NCBI RefSeq assembly: GCF_033842475.1
Contig: NZ_JAWXYB010000018.1
Span: 2,587,501 to 2,651,500, forward strand
Direction of reading: 5' to 3'
Origin: Acidiphilium acidophilum
Lineage (GTDB): Bacteria > Pseudomonadota > Alphaproteobacteria > Acetobacterales > Acetobacteraceae
Length of the DNA: 64,000 bases
The notes below the pieces were generated by a model. It saw nothing but the letters and a program-made list of their open reading frames with translations, was not told the origin of the DNA and did not search any database. Of this stretch, positions 8,276-19,812 are shown in pieces (the first letter of the stretch is position 1; every line of letters begins with the position of its first letter). The position numbers were made by a program, and so were the translations under genes.

Positions 8276-9583
8276 TCAGAGGCGCCGTTTGAGGAAAGCA
8301 ATGATACCGCCGATAATCCCGGTCGGGCTTTCGGCGGTGAAATCGAGATCGTGCAGGGTTTGGCCATCGCCGGTGGCAAAAGCGAGCAGCCCGATCAACG
8401 TTGCGAAATTCGGCCCGGTCGCGGCATCGGGCAGGCCGATCACCCCGAACGGCCGGCCGAGACGAACCTGACGGTTGAGGATATGCGCGGCCAGTTCCCG
8501 CGCGCCAACCAGTTGCGCCGCCCCGCCGGTGAGCACGACCCGCGCCCCGGCAGCGCGGCCGAGTCCGGAGGTTTCGATCCGGTCGCGCGCCAGCTCGAAA
8601 ATCTCCTCAAGGCGTGGCCGGATGATCGAGACCAGTGCGCTGCGCGGTACCTTCGAAATCTGGTGCTCCGCCTCGCCCACCATCGGCACCGGCAGGAGTT
8701 CGCGGGCATCGTCCGGGCTTTCCTGGCAGGTGCCGTACAGGGTTTTCAACCGCTCCGCATGGGCAACCTGAGTCGAAAGCAACCGCGCGACATCGTTGGT
8801 GACGTGAATGCCGCCGATCGGCAATTGCGCAGTGTGCAGCAGATGGTTCTCGGCAAAAACCGAAATCGTGGTGGTGCCGCCGCCCATGTCAATCACGGTG
8901 GCACCGAGTTCGCGCTCATCTTCCACCAGGGTCGCTAGCCCCGAGGCGAAGGGCGCGGACACCATGCCCGAGATTTCAAGCTCGCAGCGTTCGAGGCAGG
9001 CGGTGAGGCTCTTGATCGCGGTGGTCGCCGCGTCGATCACATGGAGCTGCGAGGTCAGCGTATCGCAGTACAGCCCGCGCGGATCGGCAACCCCACCGGT
9101 CTCGTCGGTCGCGAAGTTCAGCGGCAGCGCATGGATCGTGCCGCGCCCCTCGGAGGCCGCCCGCGCCCGCGCCTCGCGCACCACGCGGCGAATGTCGTCC
9201 CCGGTCACCGCCCTGCCGTCGATCGGCCATTGCACGTTGAACAGGCGCGATTCCGGCTGCCCACACGACAGGTTCACGATGACCGATTTGAGCCGCATGT
9301 CGGCCTGATCCTCGGCGGTCCCCACGGCGGCCCGGATCGCGCGTTCCGCCTCGTCGAGATCGACGATCCCGCCGGATTTGATCCCCCTGCCCTTCTGCCA
9401 GCCGAAGCCGAGCGCGCGCAGCCGCCCATCGGAGTCCGCGCGCCCGATCAGGCAGGCGATCTTGGTCGAGCCGATATCGAGCACGCCGAACGGGCCGGAG
9501 CGCATGGGCCGGGGTCGCGCGGTATCGGGCCGCGAATCCCCCTTCTGCGGCGGCAAGGCGGTGCGGCGGGCCATGTCGTTCAC
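8276..9583 (-). CDS. ftsA: Cell division protein FtsA
   Basis: A 435-aa actin-like ATPase that tethers FtsZ to the membrane and recruits later divisome proteins. Phosphate 1 is in LDIGSTKIACLIG; phosphate 2 and the adenosine motif are in VIDMGGGTTTISVF and VVLTGGAAQL. The protein ends in a basic amphipathic tail (IIAFLKRRL) expected to be the membrane anchor. GTG 9583 is preferred as start because AAAAGGA lies 7 nt before it. ATG 9574 is the alternative and is too far from that site. It lies between ftsQ and ftsZ as usual. Confidence 0.93.
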   Translation of the reverse strand: MNDMARRTALPPQKGDSRPDTARPRPMRSGPFGVLDIGSTKIACLIGRADSDGRLRALGFGWQKGRGIKSGGIVDLDEAERAIRAAVGTAEDQADMRLKSVIVNLSCGQPESRLFNVQWPIDGRAVTGDDIRRVVREARARAASEGRGTIHALPLNFATDETGGVADPRGLYCDTLTSQLHVIDAATTAIKSLTACLERCELEISGMVSAPFASGLATLVEDERELGATVIDMGGGTTTISVFAENHLLHTAQLPIGGIHVTNDVARLLSTQVAHAERLKTLYGTCQESPDDARELLPVPMVGEAEHQISKVPRSALVSIIRPRLEEIFELARDRIETSGLGRAAGARVVLTGGAAQLVGARELAAHILNRQVRLGRPFGVIGLPDAATGPNFATLIGLLAFATGDGQTLHDLDFTAESPTGIIGGIIAFLKRRL

Positions 9584-9596
9584 GCTGAATTCCTTT

Positions 9597-10463
9597 TCAT
9601 GACGGGTGGCCGGGCGCGGCGGCAGCGTCGGTGATGAAACCCTTGGGATAAGGGCGCACCACGAGGCGGTCGGCGAGACGCAGATCGATGGTGCGAACCG
9701 GGCGCTCCAGCAGCTTGATCCGATCCTCCGCCTCCACCAGCCGGGCCATCGCCGCCCCTTCGTGCTGATCGGGCAGCTTGATCGTGGTGTGATCGCGCAG
9801 CAGCAGGTTCCAGCGCAGATCATCGATCCGTTCGGCAGCCACGACATGTTTCGCGATCGCCGGATACCGCTTGAGCAATGCCAGTAAGGCCGCGGCGTGT
9901 CCGGGCACCCCGGCGCCAACCAGAAGCGGCAGGTCCGGATCATGGGCGCGGGCAGCGGCGGCATCATGCCCGTCGAGCACCGTGCCATCCGGCCCGATCA
10001 GGGCAAAACGATTATCCGGCTCCTGCCAGATCGCAACAGGCCGGCGCTCGACCACCTCGACCCTGATGGTATCAGGCAGGATGCGTTCCACCGTGGCGCT
10101 GCGCACCGCGCCGAGAGCAGCAATCCGCCGTGCCGCGGCTTCGGGCGAAAATCCCAGGATCGGCATACCGTGGCGAACCCCGAGCGCGCGCTCCACCGCC
10201 ACGCGCGGCGTCGTGGTCGCCCCGTCGATCTCGATATGCGCGACCCGCATCCCGCCATCGGCCATCAAATCGGCGAATCCGGCATGAACCGGCCTGAACA
10301 GCGCGGTGATGCCGCGCACGCCGAGCGGCACGACCACCAGCACCACGATCACGATCGCCCCGATCAGGGCCGGCTTGCCCGACTTGCGGAACCGCCGCAG
10401 CAACAGGGTCCGCGCACTCGGACGATCCTGGATTTTCGGCTTGCGGGTTTTCACACTCGACAT
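9597..10463 (-). CDS. ftsQ: Cell division protein FtsQ
   Basis: A 288-aa single-pass membrane protein of the divisome. It has a basic cytoplasmic N-terminus ([10 protein letters not shown]), a transmembrane helix at about residues 33-52 ([19 protein letters not shown]), and then a periplasmic POTRA domain ([19 protein letters not shown]) and an FtsQ beta domain with [23 protein letters not shown] 10463 is chosen over a much longer out-of-frame extension. The gene overlaps the end of ddl by 13 bp and ends 13 bp before the proposed ftsA start. Confidence 0.93.
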   Translation of the reverse strand: MSSVKTRKPKIQDRPSARTLLLRRFRKSGKPALIGAIVIVVLVVVPLGVRGITALFRPVHAGFADLMADGGMRVAHIEIDGATTTPRVAVERALGVRHGMPILGFSPEAAARRIAALGAVRSATVERILPDTIRVEVVERRPVAIWQEPDNRFALIGPDGTVLDGHDAAAARAHDPDLPLLVGAGVPGHAAALLALLKRYPAIAKHVVAAERIDDLRWNLLLRDHTTIKLPDQHEGAAMARLVEAEDRIKLLERPVRTIDLRLADRLVVRPYPKGFITDAAAAPGHPS

Positions 10464-11371
10464 GCGGCGTGCTCCACCATCCAGGCGCAGAGTGCCGGGA
10501 AATCCATGCCGCAATGCGCCGCCTGCTCCGGCAGCAACGAGGTCGGCGTCAGGCCCGGCTGGGTATTCACCTCCAGCAGAACCAGCCGGTCGGTCTCGTC
10601 GTCGTAGCGGAAATCGGCCCGGCTCGCACCCCGGCACCCGAGCGCGCGATGCGCCGCCACCGCGGCATCCTTGGCCCGCTCCGTCACCGAAGGCGCGACC
10701 CGCGCGGGAATATCGTGGCGCGACCCGCCTTCGGAATATTTGGCGTTATAGTCATAGAAGCCGTCAGCCCGGATTTCCGTCACCGCGAGCGCCCGCCCTT
10801 CGAGCACCGCGACCGTGAGTTCGCGCCCCGCGATATATTCCTCGGCCATCACGGCGTCCCCGAACGGCCAGTCGCGCGCGATATCGGCACGACGGTTATC
10901 GCCGTTGCGAATGATGAACACGCCCACCGAAGACCCCTCGTTCACCGGCTTGAGCACGTAGGGACGCGGCAGCGGATCGGCCTCGGCGAGTTCGTCGCGC
11001 GGCACGATCCGGTGCTGCGCCAGCGGCAGGCCGGCTGCGGCGAAAGCGGCCTTGGCCACCGATTTATCCATCGCCATGGCAGACGCCCGAACCCCGGAAT
11101 GGGTGTAGGGTATCCCCATATAATCGAGCACGCCCTGAATCGTGCCATCCTCGCCGAACCGTCCGTGCAGGGCATTGAACACCGCATCGGGCGGCGGCGT
11201 CAGGGCCGCGATCACCGCGCCGAGATCGGCACCGACCAGGATCGGCAGCACATCGTACCCTGCCGAGTTCAGCGCCGCGATCACCTGTTGCCCGGAGGCG
11301 AGACTGACCTCGCGTTCGGCGGAAATCCCCCCGAACAACACAGCCACCCGCTTGATGCCACCGCCGCTCAT
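10451..11371 (-). CDS. ddl: D-alanine--D-alanine ligase
   Basis: A 306-aa ATP-grasp enzyme that makes D-Ala-D-Ala for the peptidoglycan stem peptide. The N-terminal [18 protein letters not shown] and the [25 protein letters not shown] block are diagnostic. The ATP-grasp core runs from about residue 95, and the metal site is in [12 protein letters not shown]. Its ATG overlaps the murB TGA (ATGA at 11368-11371), and its own end overlaps ftsQ. The length is normal for DdlB-type enzymes found in dcw clusters. Confidence 0.96.
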   Translation of the reverse strand: MSGGGIKRVAVLFGGISAEREVSLASGQQVIAALNSAGYDVLPILVGADLGAVIAALTPPPDAVFNALHGRFGEDGTIQGVLDYMGIPYTHSGVRASAMAMDKSVAKAAFAAAGLPLAQHRIVPRDELAEADPLPRPYVLKPVNEGSSVGVFIIRNGDNRRADIARDWPFGDAVMAEEYIAGRELTVAVLEGRALAVTEIRADGFYDYNAKYSEGGSRHDIPARVAPSVTERAKDAAVAAHRALGCRGASRADFRYDDETDRLVLLEVNTQPGLTPTSLLPEQAAHCGMDFPALCAWMVEHAACRV

Positions 11372-12297
11372 CGCGCGCCCCCCGGCTTCACGCCGAGCCG
11401 CCTGATTTCCCAGCGCAGTTCGATACCGGTTTCCGCCAGAACCCGCGCACGCACCGCATCGCCCAGCGCCTCCAGATCCGCAGCCGTCGCCGCCCCACGA
11501 TTGATCAGGAAATTGCAGTGCTTTTCCGATACCTGCGCATCACCGATCACCATGCCCCGGCATCCCGCCTGATCAATCAGCTGCCAGGCCTTGTGGCCAT
11601 CGGGATTGCGAAAGGTCGACCCGCCGGTACGCGCACGGATCGGCTGGCTCGCCTCGCGATTGGCCTTGATCGCGGCCATCCGTGCCGCGATCGCCACCGG
11701 CTCATCGGGATGGGCGAACAGGCGCACCCGCAGCACGATGCCCCCGGGCGGGAGCGTCGCGTGACGATAGGACAAGGCAAGATCCGCCGCGCTGAGCCGG
11801 TTGATGCTGCCATCGCGCCCGACGATCTCGGCCCAGTCCAGCACGTCCCTGATCTCACCGCCATAGGCGCCCGCATTCATCGCGATGGCACCGCCAAGCG
11901 ACCCCGGAATGCCCGATAGAAATTCGAGCCCGCCCAACCCCGCCGCCGCCGCATGATCGGCGATGGTGACATCGAGCGCTGCCGCCCCGGCGACCAGCCC
12001 GTCCGCCTCGATCGCGACATCGCCGAACCCCCGCGCCAGCCGGATCACGATGCCCGGAATCCCGCCATCGCGAATGATCAGGTTGGACGCCGCCCCGATC
12101 ACGGTGACCGGCAGTTCCGGGCTGAGCGCGGCCAGAAACCGTGCCAGATCATCGTCATCCTGCGGCCGCAGCAGGTATTCCGCTGCGCCGCCGACGCGGA
12201 ACCACGTGCTTGCCCCCAACGGCGCATCGAAGGTCACCCGGCCGCGCGCCGCCGGCAGCGTCTCACGCCAGTCGTGCCGGATCGCCGCCGCCATCAT
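11368..12297 (-). CDS. murB: UDP-N-acetylenolpyruvoylglucosamine reductase MurB
   Basis: A 309-aa FAD-dependent reductase that completes UDP-N-acetylmuramic acid. FAD-binding [22 protein letters not shown] is cut short here to its first part, [29 protein letters not shown] and the catalytic region TGGSTFRNP follow. The Ser of the last motif is the proton donor of the family. ATG 12297 overlaps the murC stop as ATGA, which fixes the start better than the longer frame that begins inside murC. Confidence 0.96.
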   Translation of the reverse strand: MMAAAIRHDWRETLPAARGRVTFDAPLGASTWFRVGGAAEYLLRPQDDDDLARFLAALSPELPVTVIGAASNLIIRDGGIPGIVIRLARGFGDVAIEADGLVAGAAALDVTIADHAAAAGLGGLEFLSGIPGSLGGAIAMNAGAYGGEIRDVLDWAEIVGRDGSINRLSAADLALSYRHATLPPGGIVLRVRLFAHPDEPVAIAARMAAIKANREASQPIRARTGGSTFRNPDGHKAWQLIDQAGCRGMVIGDAQVSEKHCNFLINRGAATAADLEALGDAVRARVLAETGIELRWEIRRLGVKPGGAR

Positions 12298-13721
12298 CGC
12301 GCACCCCCCGGCCCGCGCGACAGCGCCTGCAACTGCGCCGGCAACGCCTGCGCCCATTGGGTGATGTTGCCCGCACCCAGACAGACCACGAAATCCCCGG
12401 TCCGCGCGATCGCCTTGATCATTTCCGCCAGATGATCGGGGCTCGCCAGCGGCACCACCGCCCGGTGCTGATGCGCCCGCAGACCATCGATCAGCGCATC
12501 CCGGTCGATCCCTTCGATCGGCTCCTCCCCGGCGGCATAGACATCCGCGACGATGACGGTATCGGCATCGTTCATGCAGGTGCAGAAATCCTCGAACAGC
12601 GAAGCGAGCCGCGAAAACCGGTGCGGCTGCACCACCGCGATCACCTCGCGCGCGCCAGCCTGCCGCGCCGCCTTCAGCACCGCCGCGATCTCGACCGGGT
12701 GATGGCCGTAATCGTCGATGACGGTAACCCCGCCGACCTCGCCGGTCTTGGTGAACCGCCGCTTGACCCCGCCGAACCCCGCAAGCGCCGCCCGCAGATC
12801 GACCTCGGGCACCTCCATCTCGATGCCGATGGTGATCGCCGCGAGCGCGTTGGAGACGTTATGATTGCCCAGCATCGGCAGACGGAACGGCCCCATCCGG
12901 CGGGATTTACCCCCGATCCGGTCCGACAGGCGCACCTCGAACGTCGCCCCGTTGCGGTCGGACATGATCCGCTCGGCGCGCACATCGGCCTGCGGCGAAA
13001 ATCCGTAGGTGATCAACCGGTGATCCGACAGGTCCGGGATCATCTGCTGGACCGCCGGATGATCGATGCAAAGCACCGCGAAGCCGTAGAATGGAATATT
13101 GGCGACGAACTGCCGGTAGCCCGCCTCCATCGCCTCGCGTGTCCCCCAATGATCGAGATGCTCGGGGTCCATATTGGTCACCACGGCGATCACCGAGGGC
13201 AGGCGCAGGAAACTGCCATCGCTCTCATCGGCCTCGACCACCATCCAGTCCCCGGTGCCGACCCGCGCATTGGTGCCGTAGGCATTGATGATCCCGCCAT
13301 TGATCACGGTTGGATCGAGCCCGGCCCCATCGAGCACGGCGGCGACGATGCTGGTCGTCGTGGTTTTGCCATGGGTCCCGCCGATCGCGACCGACCAGCG
13401 CAGCCGCATCAGTTCGGCCAGCATCTCGGCGCGGCGGACCACCGGGATCAGCTTGCTGCGCGCGGCCTGAACCTCGGGATTGTCGCGCGGCACCGCCGTC
13501 GAGATCACCACCACCTGGGCAGTGCCCAGATTGGCCGCGGCATGGCCGATCGCGACATTGATCCCGGCAGCGCGCAGACGCTGGACATTCGGGCTTTCGG
13601 AAATATCCGAGCCCTGCACAGCGTAGCCCAGGTTATGCAGCACCTCGGCGATGCCGGACATGCCAATCCCGCCGATGCCGACGAAATGGATCATCCCGAT
13701 TCCGAGCGGCATCGCCCTCAT
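12294..13721 (-). CDS. murC: UDP-N-acetylmuramate--L-alanine ligase MurC
   Basis: A 475-aa ATP-dependent ligase adding the first stem residue to UDP-MurNAc. The N-terminal UDP-binding [15 protein letters not shown], the central P-loop [11 protein letters not shown] and the DYGHHPVEI motif of the C-terminal domain are all present. It overlaps murG upstream (ATGA 13718-13721) and murB downstream. Length and motifs are fully normal. Confidence 0.97.
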   Translation of the reverse strand: MRAMPLGIGMIHFVGIGGIGMSGIAEVLHNLGYAVQGSDISESPNVQRLRAAGINVAIGHAAANLGTAQVVVISTAVPRDNPEVQAARSKLIPVVRRAEMLAELMRLRWSVAIGGTHGKTTTTSIVAAVLDGAGLDPTVINGGIINAYGTNARVGTGDWMVVEADESDGSFLRLPSVIAVVTNMDPEHLDHWGTREAMEAGYRQFVANIPFYGFAVLCIDHPAVQQMIPDLSDHRLITYGFSPQADVRAERIMSDRNGATFEVRLSDRIGGKSRRMGPFRLPMLGNHNVSNALAAITIGIEMEVPEVDLRAALAGFGGVKRRFTKTGEVGGVTVIDDYGHHPVEIAAVLKAARQAGAREVIAVVQPHRFSRLASLFEDFCTCMNDADTVIVADVYAAGEEPIEGIDRDALIDGLRAHQHRAVVPLASPDHLAEMIKAIARTGDFVVCLGAGNITQWAQALPAQLQALSRGPGGAR

Positions 13722-14824
13722 CGCACACGCTCCGCCACACAGGTCTGCACCAGATCCGCGAGACGCCGCGTGCCATCGGCAATGCCGCAGGCGGCAGCGG
13801 CGGCCGCCATCGCCGCAAGCCGGCCCGGCTCGGCCACTAGCGTCTCGATCGCGCGGGTCAGGAGTTCCGGGCTCAATCCCGCCTGATCGAGCCTGAGCGC
13901 GCCACCCCGGCGGGCGATGGCATCGGCGTTATGGCGCTGATCGGCATTGATCGCGAGCGGAATGAACAGGGCCGGCCTTCCGATCACCGCCAGTTCAGCC
14001 ACGGTCGATCCGCCGGCACGGGCGATCACCAGATGCGCGGCGGCGATCCGCGACGCGACATCGGCGAAGAACGGCGCAAGAGTATGAGCGATCCCGGACC
14101 GATCGAGCACGATCCGCGCCGCCGCGATCTCCGCCTCCGGGCATTGCATGACGAGGTCGATCCGCCGGCGCAGCGCTTCGGGCAATCCGGCCAGCGCGGC
14201 GGGAACCAGGCTCGCGAAAATCCGCGCGCCCAGCGATCCGCCAAGCACCAGCAGCGCGATCCGATCGACCGGCGCGGCATAGGGCGCCCCGGTCAGTTGC
14301 ACCACCGCCGGGCGCACCGGGTTGCCGGTCAGCGTGGTCCTGATCCGACGCGGCACCGCCTCGGTCTTGATGAAACTGGTCGCAAGATGATCGGCGAAGT
14401 GCGCGAGCACACGGTTCGCCCCGCCCAGAATGGCGTTCTGGTCGTGCAGGATCACCACCGGGCGGGATTTCAGCCCGAGCGTCGCCATCACCGGCGGCAC
14501 CGAAGGATAACCGCCGAACCCGACCAACGCGGCGGCATCGAGCGTCGCGAGCACACGCCGCGCGGCACCGGTCCCCCGCGCAAGCTGGCGCAAACCGGCA
14601 ACGACCCGCGCCGGGCTCCGCCCCGCAAGACCCGCGCCGTCGAGCACATGGCGCTCGCACCCGGCGAACACCGAGGATTGCACCGCACCGGACCGCTGAT
14701 CGGTCATCAGCACCACGCGTTCGCCGCGCTGCATCAGCACATCGGCCACCGCTTCGGCGGGAAACAAATGCCCGCCGGTACCGCCCGCCGCAATGACGAT
14801 GGGTTTCAGCATCGCGCCCCTCAT
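13718..14824 (-). CDS. murG: UDP-GlcNAc:lipid I N-acetylglucosaminyltransferase MurG
   Basis: A 368-aa GT28 glycosyltransferase that converts lipid I to lipid II at the inner face of the cytoplasmic membrane. The glycine-rich [17 protein letters not shown] loop is near residue 12, and the acceptor/donor region [10 protein letters not shown] and [12 protein letters not shown] follow. ATG 14824 overlaps the ftsW TGA (14821-14824); an internal ATG four codons later is a possible alternative. It is part of the tightly overlapping mur/fts run. Confidence 0.96.
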   Translation of the reverse strand: MRGAMLKPIVIAAGGTGGHLFPAEAVADVLMQRGERVVLMTDQRSGAVQSSVFAGCERHVLDGAGLAGRSPARVVAGLRQLARGTGAARRVLATLDAAALVGFGGYPSVPPVMATLGLKSRPVVILHDQNAILGGANRVLAHFADHLATSFIKTEAVPRRIRTTLTGNPVRPAVVQLTGAPYAAPVDRIALLVLGGSLGARIFASLVPAALAGLPEALRRRIDLVMQCPEAEIAAARIVLDRSGIAHTLAPFFADVASRIAAAHLVIARAGGSTVAELAVIGRPALFIPLAINADQRHNADAIARRGGALRLDQAGLSPELLTRAIETLVAEPGRLAAMAAAAAACGIADGTRRLADLVQTCVAERVR

Positions 14825-15984
14825 GCCACCCGGTCCTGCACGCTGCCGCGCGCGCGCCGTTCATCGGCACGTTCGGCATGGTTGCGCTTGCGGGTCAGCG
14901 CCAGCAGGAACCCCATGTGCAGCCCGACCGCGAGCACCGCCGAACCGCCATAGGAAATGAACGGCAGCGTCATCCCCTTGGTCGGGATCAGCGACAGCGA
15001 GGACGCCATGTTGATGAAGGCCTGCAAACCGAAACTCACCAACAGCCCCGATGCCGCGAGCGCCACGAACAGATCGGTCTCGCGCATGATCCGCGCGAGG
15101 CCGCGCAGCACGATCACCGCGAAAATCAGAATGATCGCCAGGCACACGATCAGGCCGAATTCCTCCCCGGCCACCGCGAACACGAAATCGGCCCGCGCAT
15201 CCGGCAGGTAATGCTTCACCTGCCCCTCGCCCGGCCCGCGCCCCCACAACCCGCCATTGCCGAAGGCCGAGAGCGCGGTGATCGCCTGATACGCCTTGTC
15301 CTTGGTCGGGTGCAGGAACAGCATCACCCGCGTATGAACGTGGGAAATCAGCTCGAAGGCGGCGAACCCGGAGGCCCCGAAGCCCGCCACCGCCACGCCG
15401 ACCCAGTAAAGGCTCAGCCCATCGAGAAACAGCTGAACGAAAAAAGTCGAGGCGACCAGCGCGGTCGAGCCAACATCCGGCTGGCGCATCAGGATCAGCA
15501 GCACGAGACCGTTGAGCCCGAGGGCCACGATCATCCCCGGAAATCCCGGCGTGCGGCGGCGTTCCGCCAGCAGCCACGCCGTCGCGATGATCAGCGCCGG
15601 CTTGAGGAACTCGGAGGGCTGGATCGTGAAGCCGGGTAGCGCAATCCACCGCCGTCCGCCATCGATCACCACGCCATGAACCAGGGTGAACGCGGTGAGG
15701 ATCAGGAACACGATGCCGATGCCGAGTGCCGCGAGCTTGACCTGCTTGAGATCGAGCATCGAGGTGCCGAGCATCACGAACGCCCCGATCGCGAGATAGA
15801 CGATCTGCTTGATCATCACGATGGTGCGCGGGTCCGACAAAGCGAGGTTGGTCGCGGGAGTGGCGGCGAGCGCCAGCACATAGCCGATGCCGACCAGCAA
15901 AATCAGCGCGGTCAACATCACCCGGTCGATGCTCCACCACCACCGTCCGACCACCGAGGTATCCGCGCGGGAGAGTATCGGCAT
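14821..15984 (-). CDS. ftsW: Peptidoglycan polymerase FtsW
   Basis: A 387-aa polytopic SEDS glycosyltransferase that polymerises lipid II at the septum together with FtsI. About ten transmembrane helices are visible. The signatures are PSEFLKPALIIATAW, FVQLFLDG and, near the C-terminus, PTKGMTLPFISYGGSA. ATG 15984 shares its A with the murD stop (TGATG), so it is preferred over the GTG at 15993. The cytoplasmic tail is short and charged. Confidence 0.95.
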   Translation of the reverse strand: MPILSRADTSVVGRWWWSIDRVMLTALILLVGIGYVLALAATPATNLALSDPRTIVMIKQIVYLAIGAFVMLGTSMLDLKQVKLAALGIGIVFLILTAFTLVHGVVIDGGRRWIALPGFTIQPSEFLKPALIIATAWLLAERRRTPGFPGMIVALGLNGLVLLILMRQPDVGSTALVASTFFVQLFLDGLSLYWVGVAVAGFGASGFAAFELISHVHTRVMLFLHPTKDKAYQAITALSAFGNGGLWGRGPGEGQVKHYLPDARADFVFAVAGEEFGLIVCLAIILIFAVIVLRGLARIMRETDLFVALAASGLLVSFGLQAFINMASSLSLIPTKGMTLPFISYGGSAVLAVGLHMGFLLALTRKRNHAERADERRARGSVQDRVA

Positions 15985-17372
15985 CACGCGCACTCCGCCG
16001 GACAGGTCAGGGATTGCGCGAGTTCGGCGAAACGATCGCCGCGCGCGGCGTAATTCGCGAACTGATCGAAACTGGCCCCGGCTGGGGAGAGCAGCACCGT
16101 CGGCACCCCCTCACGGCGCGCATGGGCGAAGGCGGTCGGAACCGCCCGGTCGAGAGTCTCGACGATCTCGAAAGAAACCCCTCCCGCCGCAAGCGTATCC
16201 CCGAACGCGGCGGCATCGCGCCCGATCAGCAGCGCATGGTCGATCCGGTCGAACCAGGGCGCGAGCGACCCGATCCCGCCCTCCTTGCCGATCCCGCCGG
16301 CAATCCAGACCACGCGCGGGAAACTATCCAGCGCCCGCGCGGCGGCATCCGCATTGGTCGCCTTGCTGTCGTCGATGAAATCGATCCCCGCCACGGTCGC
16401 AACCCGCTTCTGCCGGTGCGGCAATCCCGGAAAACCCGCCATCGCACCGGGAATGATCGCCCGGTCGATGCCGAGCGCCAATGCCAGCGCAGCGGCGGCG
16501 GCGGCGTTCTGGGCATTATGCGTCCCGCGCAGCGCCGGCGCGGTTGACAGGTCCACGATCGGACCGAAATGGTCAATCACGATACGCTGATCGGCGAAAA
16601 TATCGGCCTTGCGATGACCTGAAATCCGCACCAGCCGGCCCGGCCCGGTTGCGAGCCGCGCCGCCAGCGCGCATGACGCCTCGTCATCGACGCCGACGAC
16701 CGCCGTATCGGTATCGATCTGACCTGCGAAAATCGCTGCCTTTGCAGCGATGTACCCGGCCATGCTGCCATGGCGGTCGAGGTGGTCTTTGGTAATGTTC
16801 AGCATTGCGCCTGCATCGAAGCGCATCGTCGCGATTCGCTCCAACATGTAACTCGACATTTCCAGCACATAGATCCCGTCATCCGGCAGCAGCGGCAGCG
16901 CGAGCGAGGCCGGCCCGAGATTACCCCCGGCGGCAACCGGCACCCCGGCGGCGGCGATGATGTGCGCGAGCAGCGCCGTCGTGGTCGACTTGCCGTTGGT
17001 CCCGGTGATGCCCGCAAACCGTGCACGGCTCCCCGCCGCGCGCACTGCGCGGAACAGCAGTTCGGCATCGCTCAAAATCGGCACGTCGCGGGCGAGCGCC
17101 GCCGCCGCTTCAGGATGGGGTTCCGGCAGATGATGCGGAATTCCCGGTGAGAGCACCAGCGCATCGAGGCGATCAACCTCGCTGGGTTTCGCAAGCGCAA
17201 GCCCGGCACCGATGGCGGCGTCCCGCTTCGCCGCATCATCGTCCCAGGCCACCACGAACGCCCCCATCGATCGCAGGGTTTGCGCCGCAGGCAGCCCGTT
17301 CTGCCCCAGCCCGAGCACGGCGAATCTCTGCCCCTCGAACACACACGGCCAGATTGTCGCGGCGGTACTCAT
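15984..17372 (-). CDS. murD: UDP-N-acetylmuramoylalanine--D-glutamate ligase MurD
   Basis: A 462-aa Mur ligase that adds D-Glu to UDP-MurNAc-L-Ala. A Rossmann-like N-terminus ([15 protein letters not shown]) is followed by the P-loop [15 protein letters not shown] and the [22 protein letters not shown] block, whose DDSKATN is MurD-specific. Its start overlaps the mraY stop as ATGA (17369-17372) and its stop overlaps the ftsW start. Confidence 0.97.
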   Translation of the reverse strand: MSTAATIWPCVFEGQRFAVLGLGQNGLPAAQTLRSMGAFVVAWDDDAAKRDAAIGAGLALAKPSEVDRLDALVLSPGIPHHLPEPHPEAAAALARDVPILSDAELLFRAVRAAGSRARFAGITGTNGKSTTTALLAHIIAAAGVPVAAGGNLGPASLALPLLPDDGIYVLEMSSYMLERIATMRFDAGAMLNITKDHLDRHGSMAGYIAAKAAIFAGQIDTDTAVVGVDDEASCALAARLATGPGRLVRISGHRKADIFADQRIVIDHFGPIVDLSTAPALRGTHNAQNAAAAAALALALGIDRAIIPGAMAGFPGLPHRQKRVATVAGIDFIDDSKATNADAAARALDSFPRVVWIAGGIGKEGGIGSLAPWFDRIDHALLIGRDAAAFGDTLAAGGVSFEIVETLDRAVPTAFAHARREGVPTVLLSPAGASFDQFANYAARGDRFAELAQSLTCPAECA

Positions 17373-18457
17373 CGGATTTTCAACGTCGCCAGCCCGGCGA
17401 GGCCCAGAATCATCGCAACGATCCAGAACCGGATCACGATGGTCGGCTCCGCGAGACCTTTTTTCTCGAAATGATGATGCAGCGGCGCCATCAGAAACAC
17501 CCGCCGCCCGGTCCGCTTGTACCAGAATACCTGCACGATCACCGAAACCGTCTCGACCACGAACAACCCGCCGACGATCGCGAGCACGATCTCGTTCTTG
17601 GTGGCGACCGCGACTGAACCGAGCGCGCCGCCCAGCGCGAGCGACCCGGTATCGCCCATGAACACCGCCGCCGGCGGCGCGTTATACCACAGGAAACCCA
17701 TGCCGGAGCCGATCAGCGCCGAACAGAACACGGCCAGTTCGCCGGTACCCGGCACGAAATTGATCTGGAGATAATGCGCGAAAATCCGGTTGCCGACCAG
17801 GTAGGCGATCAGCGCGAACACGCCGGCGGCAATGATGGTCGGCACGATCGCGAGCCCATCGAGCCCGTCGGTCAGATTGACCGCGTTCGAGGCCCCCATC
17901 ATCACGAACATCGCGACCAGCGGAAACATCATCCCGAACGGGATCAGCAAATGCTTGAACACCGGCACCGCCAGATCGTCCGCGATCGAGGCGGGCATCA
18001 GATGCGTGATCCAGATCGCCGCGATCAACCCGATCACCGCCTGAAACACCAGCTTGACCCGCCCCGGCACGCCCTTGGTGTTACGCTTGGTCAGCTTGAG
18101 AAAATCATCCGCGAAGCCGATCGCGCCATACCCGATCGTGACCATCAGCACCGCCCAGACATAGCCGTTTTCCAGATCGGCCCACAGCAGCGTCGACACG
18201 CTCATCGCGATCAGGATCAGAAACCCGCCCATGGTCGGCGTGCCCTTCTTCTCGATCAGATGCCGTTCCGGTCCGTCGAGCCGGATCGGCTGGCCCTGCC
18301 GCTGGAGCGAGCGCAGCCAGCGGATCAGGCGCGGCCCGAGCACGAAACTCACGATCAGCGAGGTAATGCACGCAGCCCCCGCACGGAACGTGATGTAGCG
18401 GATCAGATTCAGCACATGGAATTGTGCGACATGCGGCAGGAGGAGTGCGTACAGCAT
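17369..18457 (-). CDS. mraY: Phospho-MurNAc-pentapeptide translocase MraY
   Basis: A 362-aa integral membrane enzyme with about ten helices that transfers phospho-MurNAc-pentapeptide to undecaprenyl phosphate, making lipid I. Conserved segments include GTPTMGG, the Asp-rich [24 protein letters not shown] and the C-terminal [15 protein letters not shown] 18457 shares a base with the murF TGA (TGATG). The 48-residue upstream extension of the frame lies inside murF and is not real. Confidence 0.97.
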   Translation of the reverse strand: MLYALLLPHVAQFHVLNLIRYITFRAGAACITSLIVSFVLGPRLIRWLRSLQRQGQPIRLDGPERHLIEKKGTPTMGGFLILIAMSVSTLLWADLENGYVWAVLMVTIGYGAIGFADDFLKLTKRNTKGVPGRVKLVFQAVIGLIAAIWITHLMPASIADDLAVPVFKHLLIPFGMMFPLVAMFVMMGASNAVNLTDGLDGLAIVPTIIAAGVFALIAYLVGNRIFAHYLQINFVPGTGELAVFCSALIGSGMGFLWYNAPPAAVFMGDTGSLALGGALGSVAVATKNEIVLAIVGGLFVVETVSVIVQVFWYKRTGRRVFLMAPLHHHFEKKGLAEPTIVIRFWIVAMILGLAGLATLKIR

Positions 18458-19812
18458 CAGACGGTCGATTCGAGAGTTGCGATGATCGTCCGCATCCGCG
18501 AACCCAGACTGCCCTTGACCAGCACGACATCGCCATCCCGCAGCGCGTCGCGCACCAGCGGTGCCAGTTCCGCCGCACTCGGCGCCCAGACATGGGGGCA
18601 ATGCACGGGCAGCTCATCGGCCATCAGCCGCATCTTCTCGCCACAGGCGAACACATGGTCGGCCACCCCGGCAACCGGACCCGCGAGGTCACGGTGCTCG
18701 TCATCGGCGAAATCGCCGAGTTCGAGCATATCGCCCAGCACCACGATGCGCCGCCCCGGCTGCAACGCCAGCACATCCAGCGCGGCACGGATCGACGCGC
18801 CGGATGCGTTGTAGCTTTCGTCGAGCAGTGTCACGCGACCCGTGCCGATCCGCACACTCCGGCGCACCCCGCGCCCGGCGAGCGGGGCAAAGCCATCGAG
18901 CGCCGCCGCCGCCGCTTCGGCATCGAGCCCGAGCGCCACCGCACCGGTAAGCGCCGCCACCGCGTTCATCGCCATATGCGCCCCCGGTGCCGCGAGCCGG
19001 CACCGGACAATCCGATCGAGAATCCGCGCCGTCACATCCACGCCGGACGCATCGCTCTCGGCTCCGATCAGCCGGGCCTCGGCCAGATCCTGCGTGCCGA
19101 ATGAAATGAGCCGTGCCCCGTCCGGCGCGCGCCGCGCCAACCGGGCGAGGTGCGGCCCGCGCGGCAGAATTGCCGTCCCGCCCGGCACCAGCCCGCGCAA
19201 CAATTCCGCCTTCTCATCGGCGATCGCCTCGATCGAGCCCATCAGCCCGATATGCGAGGCCGCGATGGTCGTGACGATCGCCACATGAGGCCGCGCGATC
19301 GCCGCCAGCGGCGCGATCTCGCCCGGATGGTTCATCCCGATCTCGACCACGGCAAACCGCGCATCCCCCGGCATCCGCGCAAGGGTCAGCGGCACGCCGA
19401 TATGATTGTTGAACGATGCCTCGGCGGCATGGGTCGTGCCGGACGCACCGAGAATGCGGCGGAGCATCTCCTTGGTCGTCGATTTGCCGACGCTCCCGGT
19501 CACCGCCGCGACTTTTGCCTGGCTGCGGGCGCGGGCGAATTCACCGAGCCGGGACAGTGCCGCCTGCGTGTCCTCGACCAGCAGCACCGCGCCCACCCCC
19601 TCATCACGTGACACCAGCGCCCCCGCCGCGCCCCGCTCCCGCGCATCGGCGAGGAAATCATGCCCGTCGCGGACATCCGCGAGCGCCACGAACAGATCTC
19701 CGGCTGCAAGGGTCCGGCTGTCGATCGCCACCCCTTCGGCGGCAAACCGTTCACGCGGAAACACCCCTCCGGTGGCAATTTCAAGATCGGCGGCGGACCA
19801 GAGCGGGCTCAT
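18457..19812 (-). CDS. murF: UDP-MurNAc-tripeptide--D-Ala-D-Ala ligase MurF
   Basis: A 451-aa Mur ligase adding D-Ala-D-Ala, the product of Ddl, to the tripeptide precursor. The P-loop is [15 protein letters not shown], the carbamylated-Lys region and [12 protein letters not shown] follow, and [15 protein letters not shown] is the MurF-specific motif. It overlaps murE (ATGA 19809-19812) and mraY. Length is normal. Confidence 0.97.
   Translation of the reverse strand: MSPLWSAADLEIATGGVFPRERFAAEGVAIDSRTLAAGDLFVALADVRDGHDFLADARERGAAGALVSRDEGVGAVLLVEDTQAALSRLGEFARARSQAKVAAVTGSVGKSTTKEMLRRILGASGTTHAAEASFNNHIGVPLTLARMPGDARFAVVEIGMNHPGEIAPLAAIARPHVAIVTTIAASHIGLMGSIEAIADEKAELLRGLVPGGTAILPRGPHLARLARRAPDGARLISFGTQDLAEARLIGAESDASGVDVTARILDRIVRCRLAAPGAHMAMNAVAALTGAVALGLDAEAAAAALDGFAPLAGRGVRRSVRIGTGRVTLLDESYNASGASIRAALDVLALQPGRRIVVLGDMLELGDFADDEHRDLAGPVAGVADHVFACGEKMRLMADELPVHCPHVWAPSAAELAPLVRDALRDGDVVLVKGSLGSRMRTIIATLESTV

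Noticed and set aside
18458-18601. N-terminal extension of mraY
   Set aside because: It overlaps murF and does not resemble MraY; the TGATG junction at 18455-18459 marks the start.
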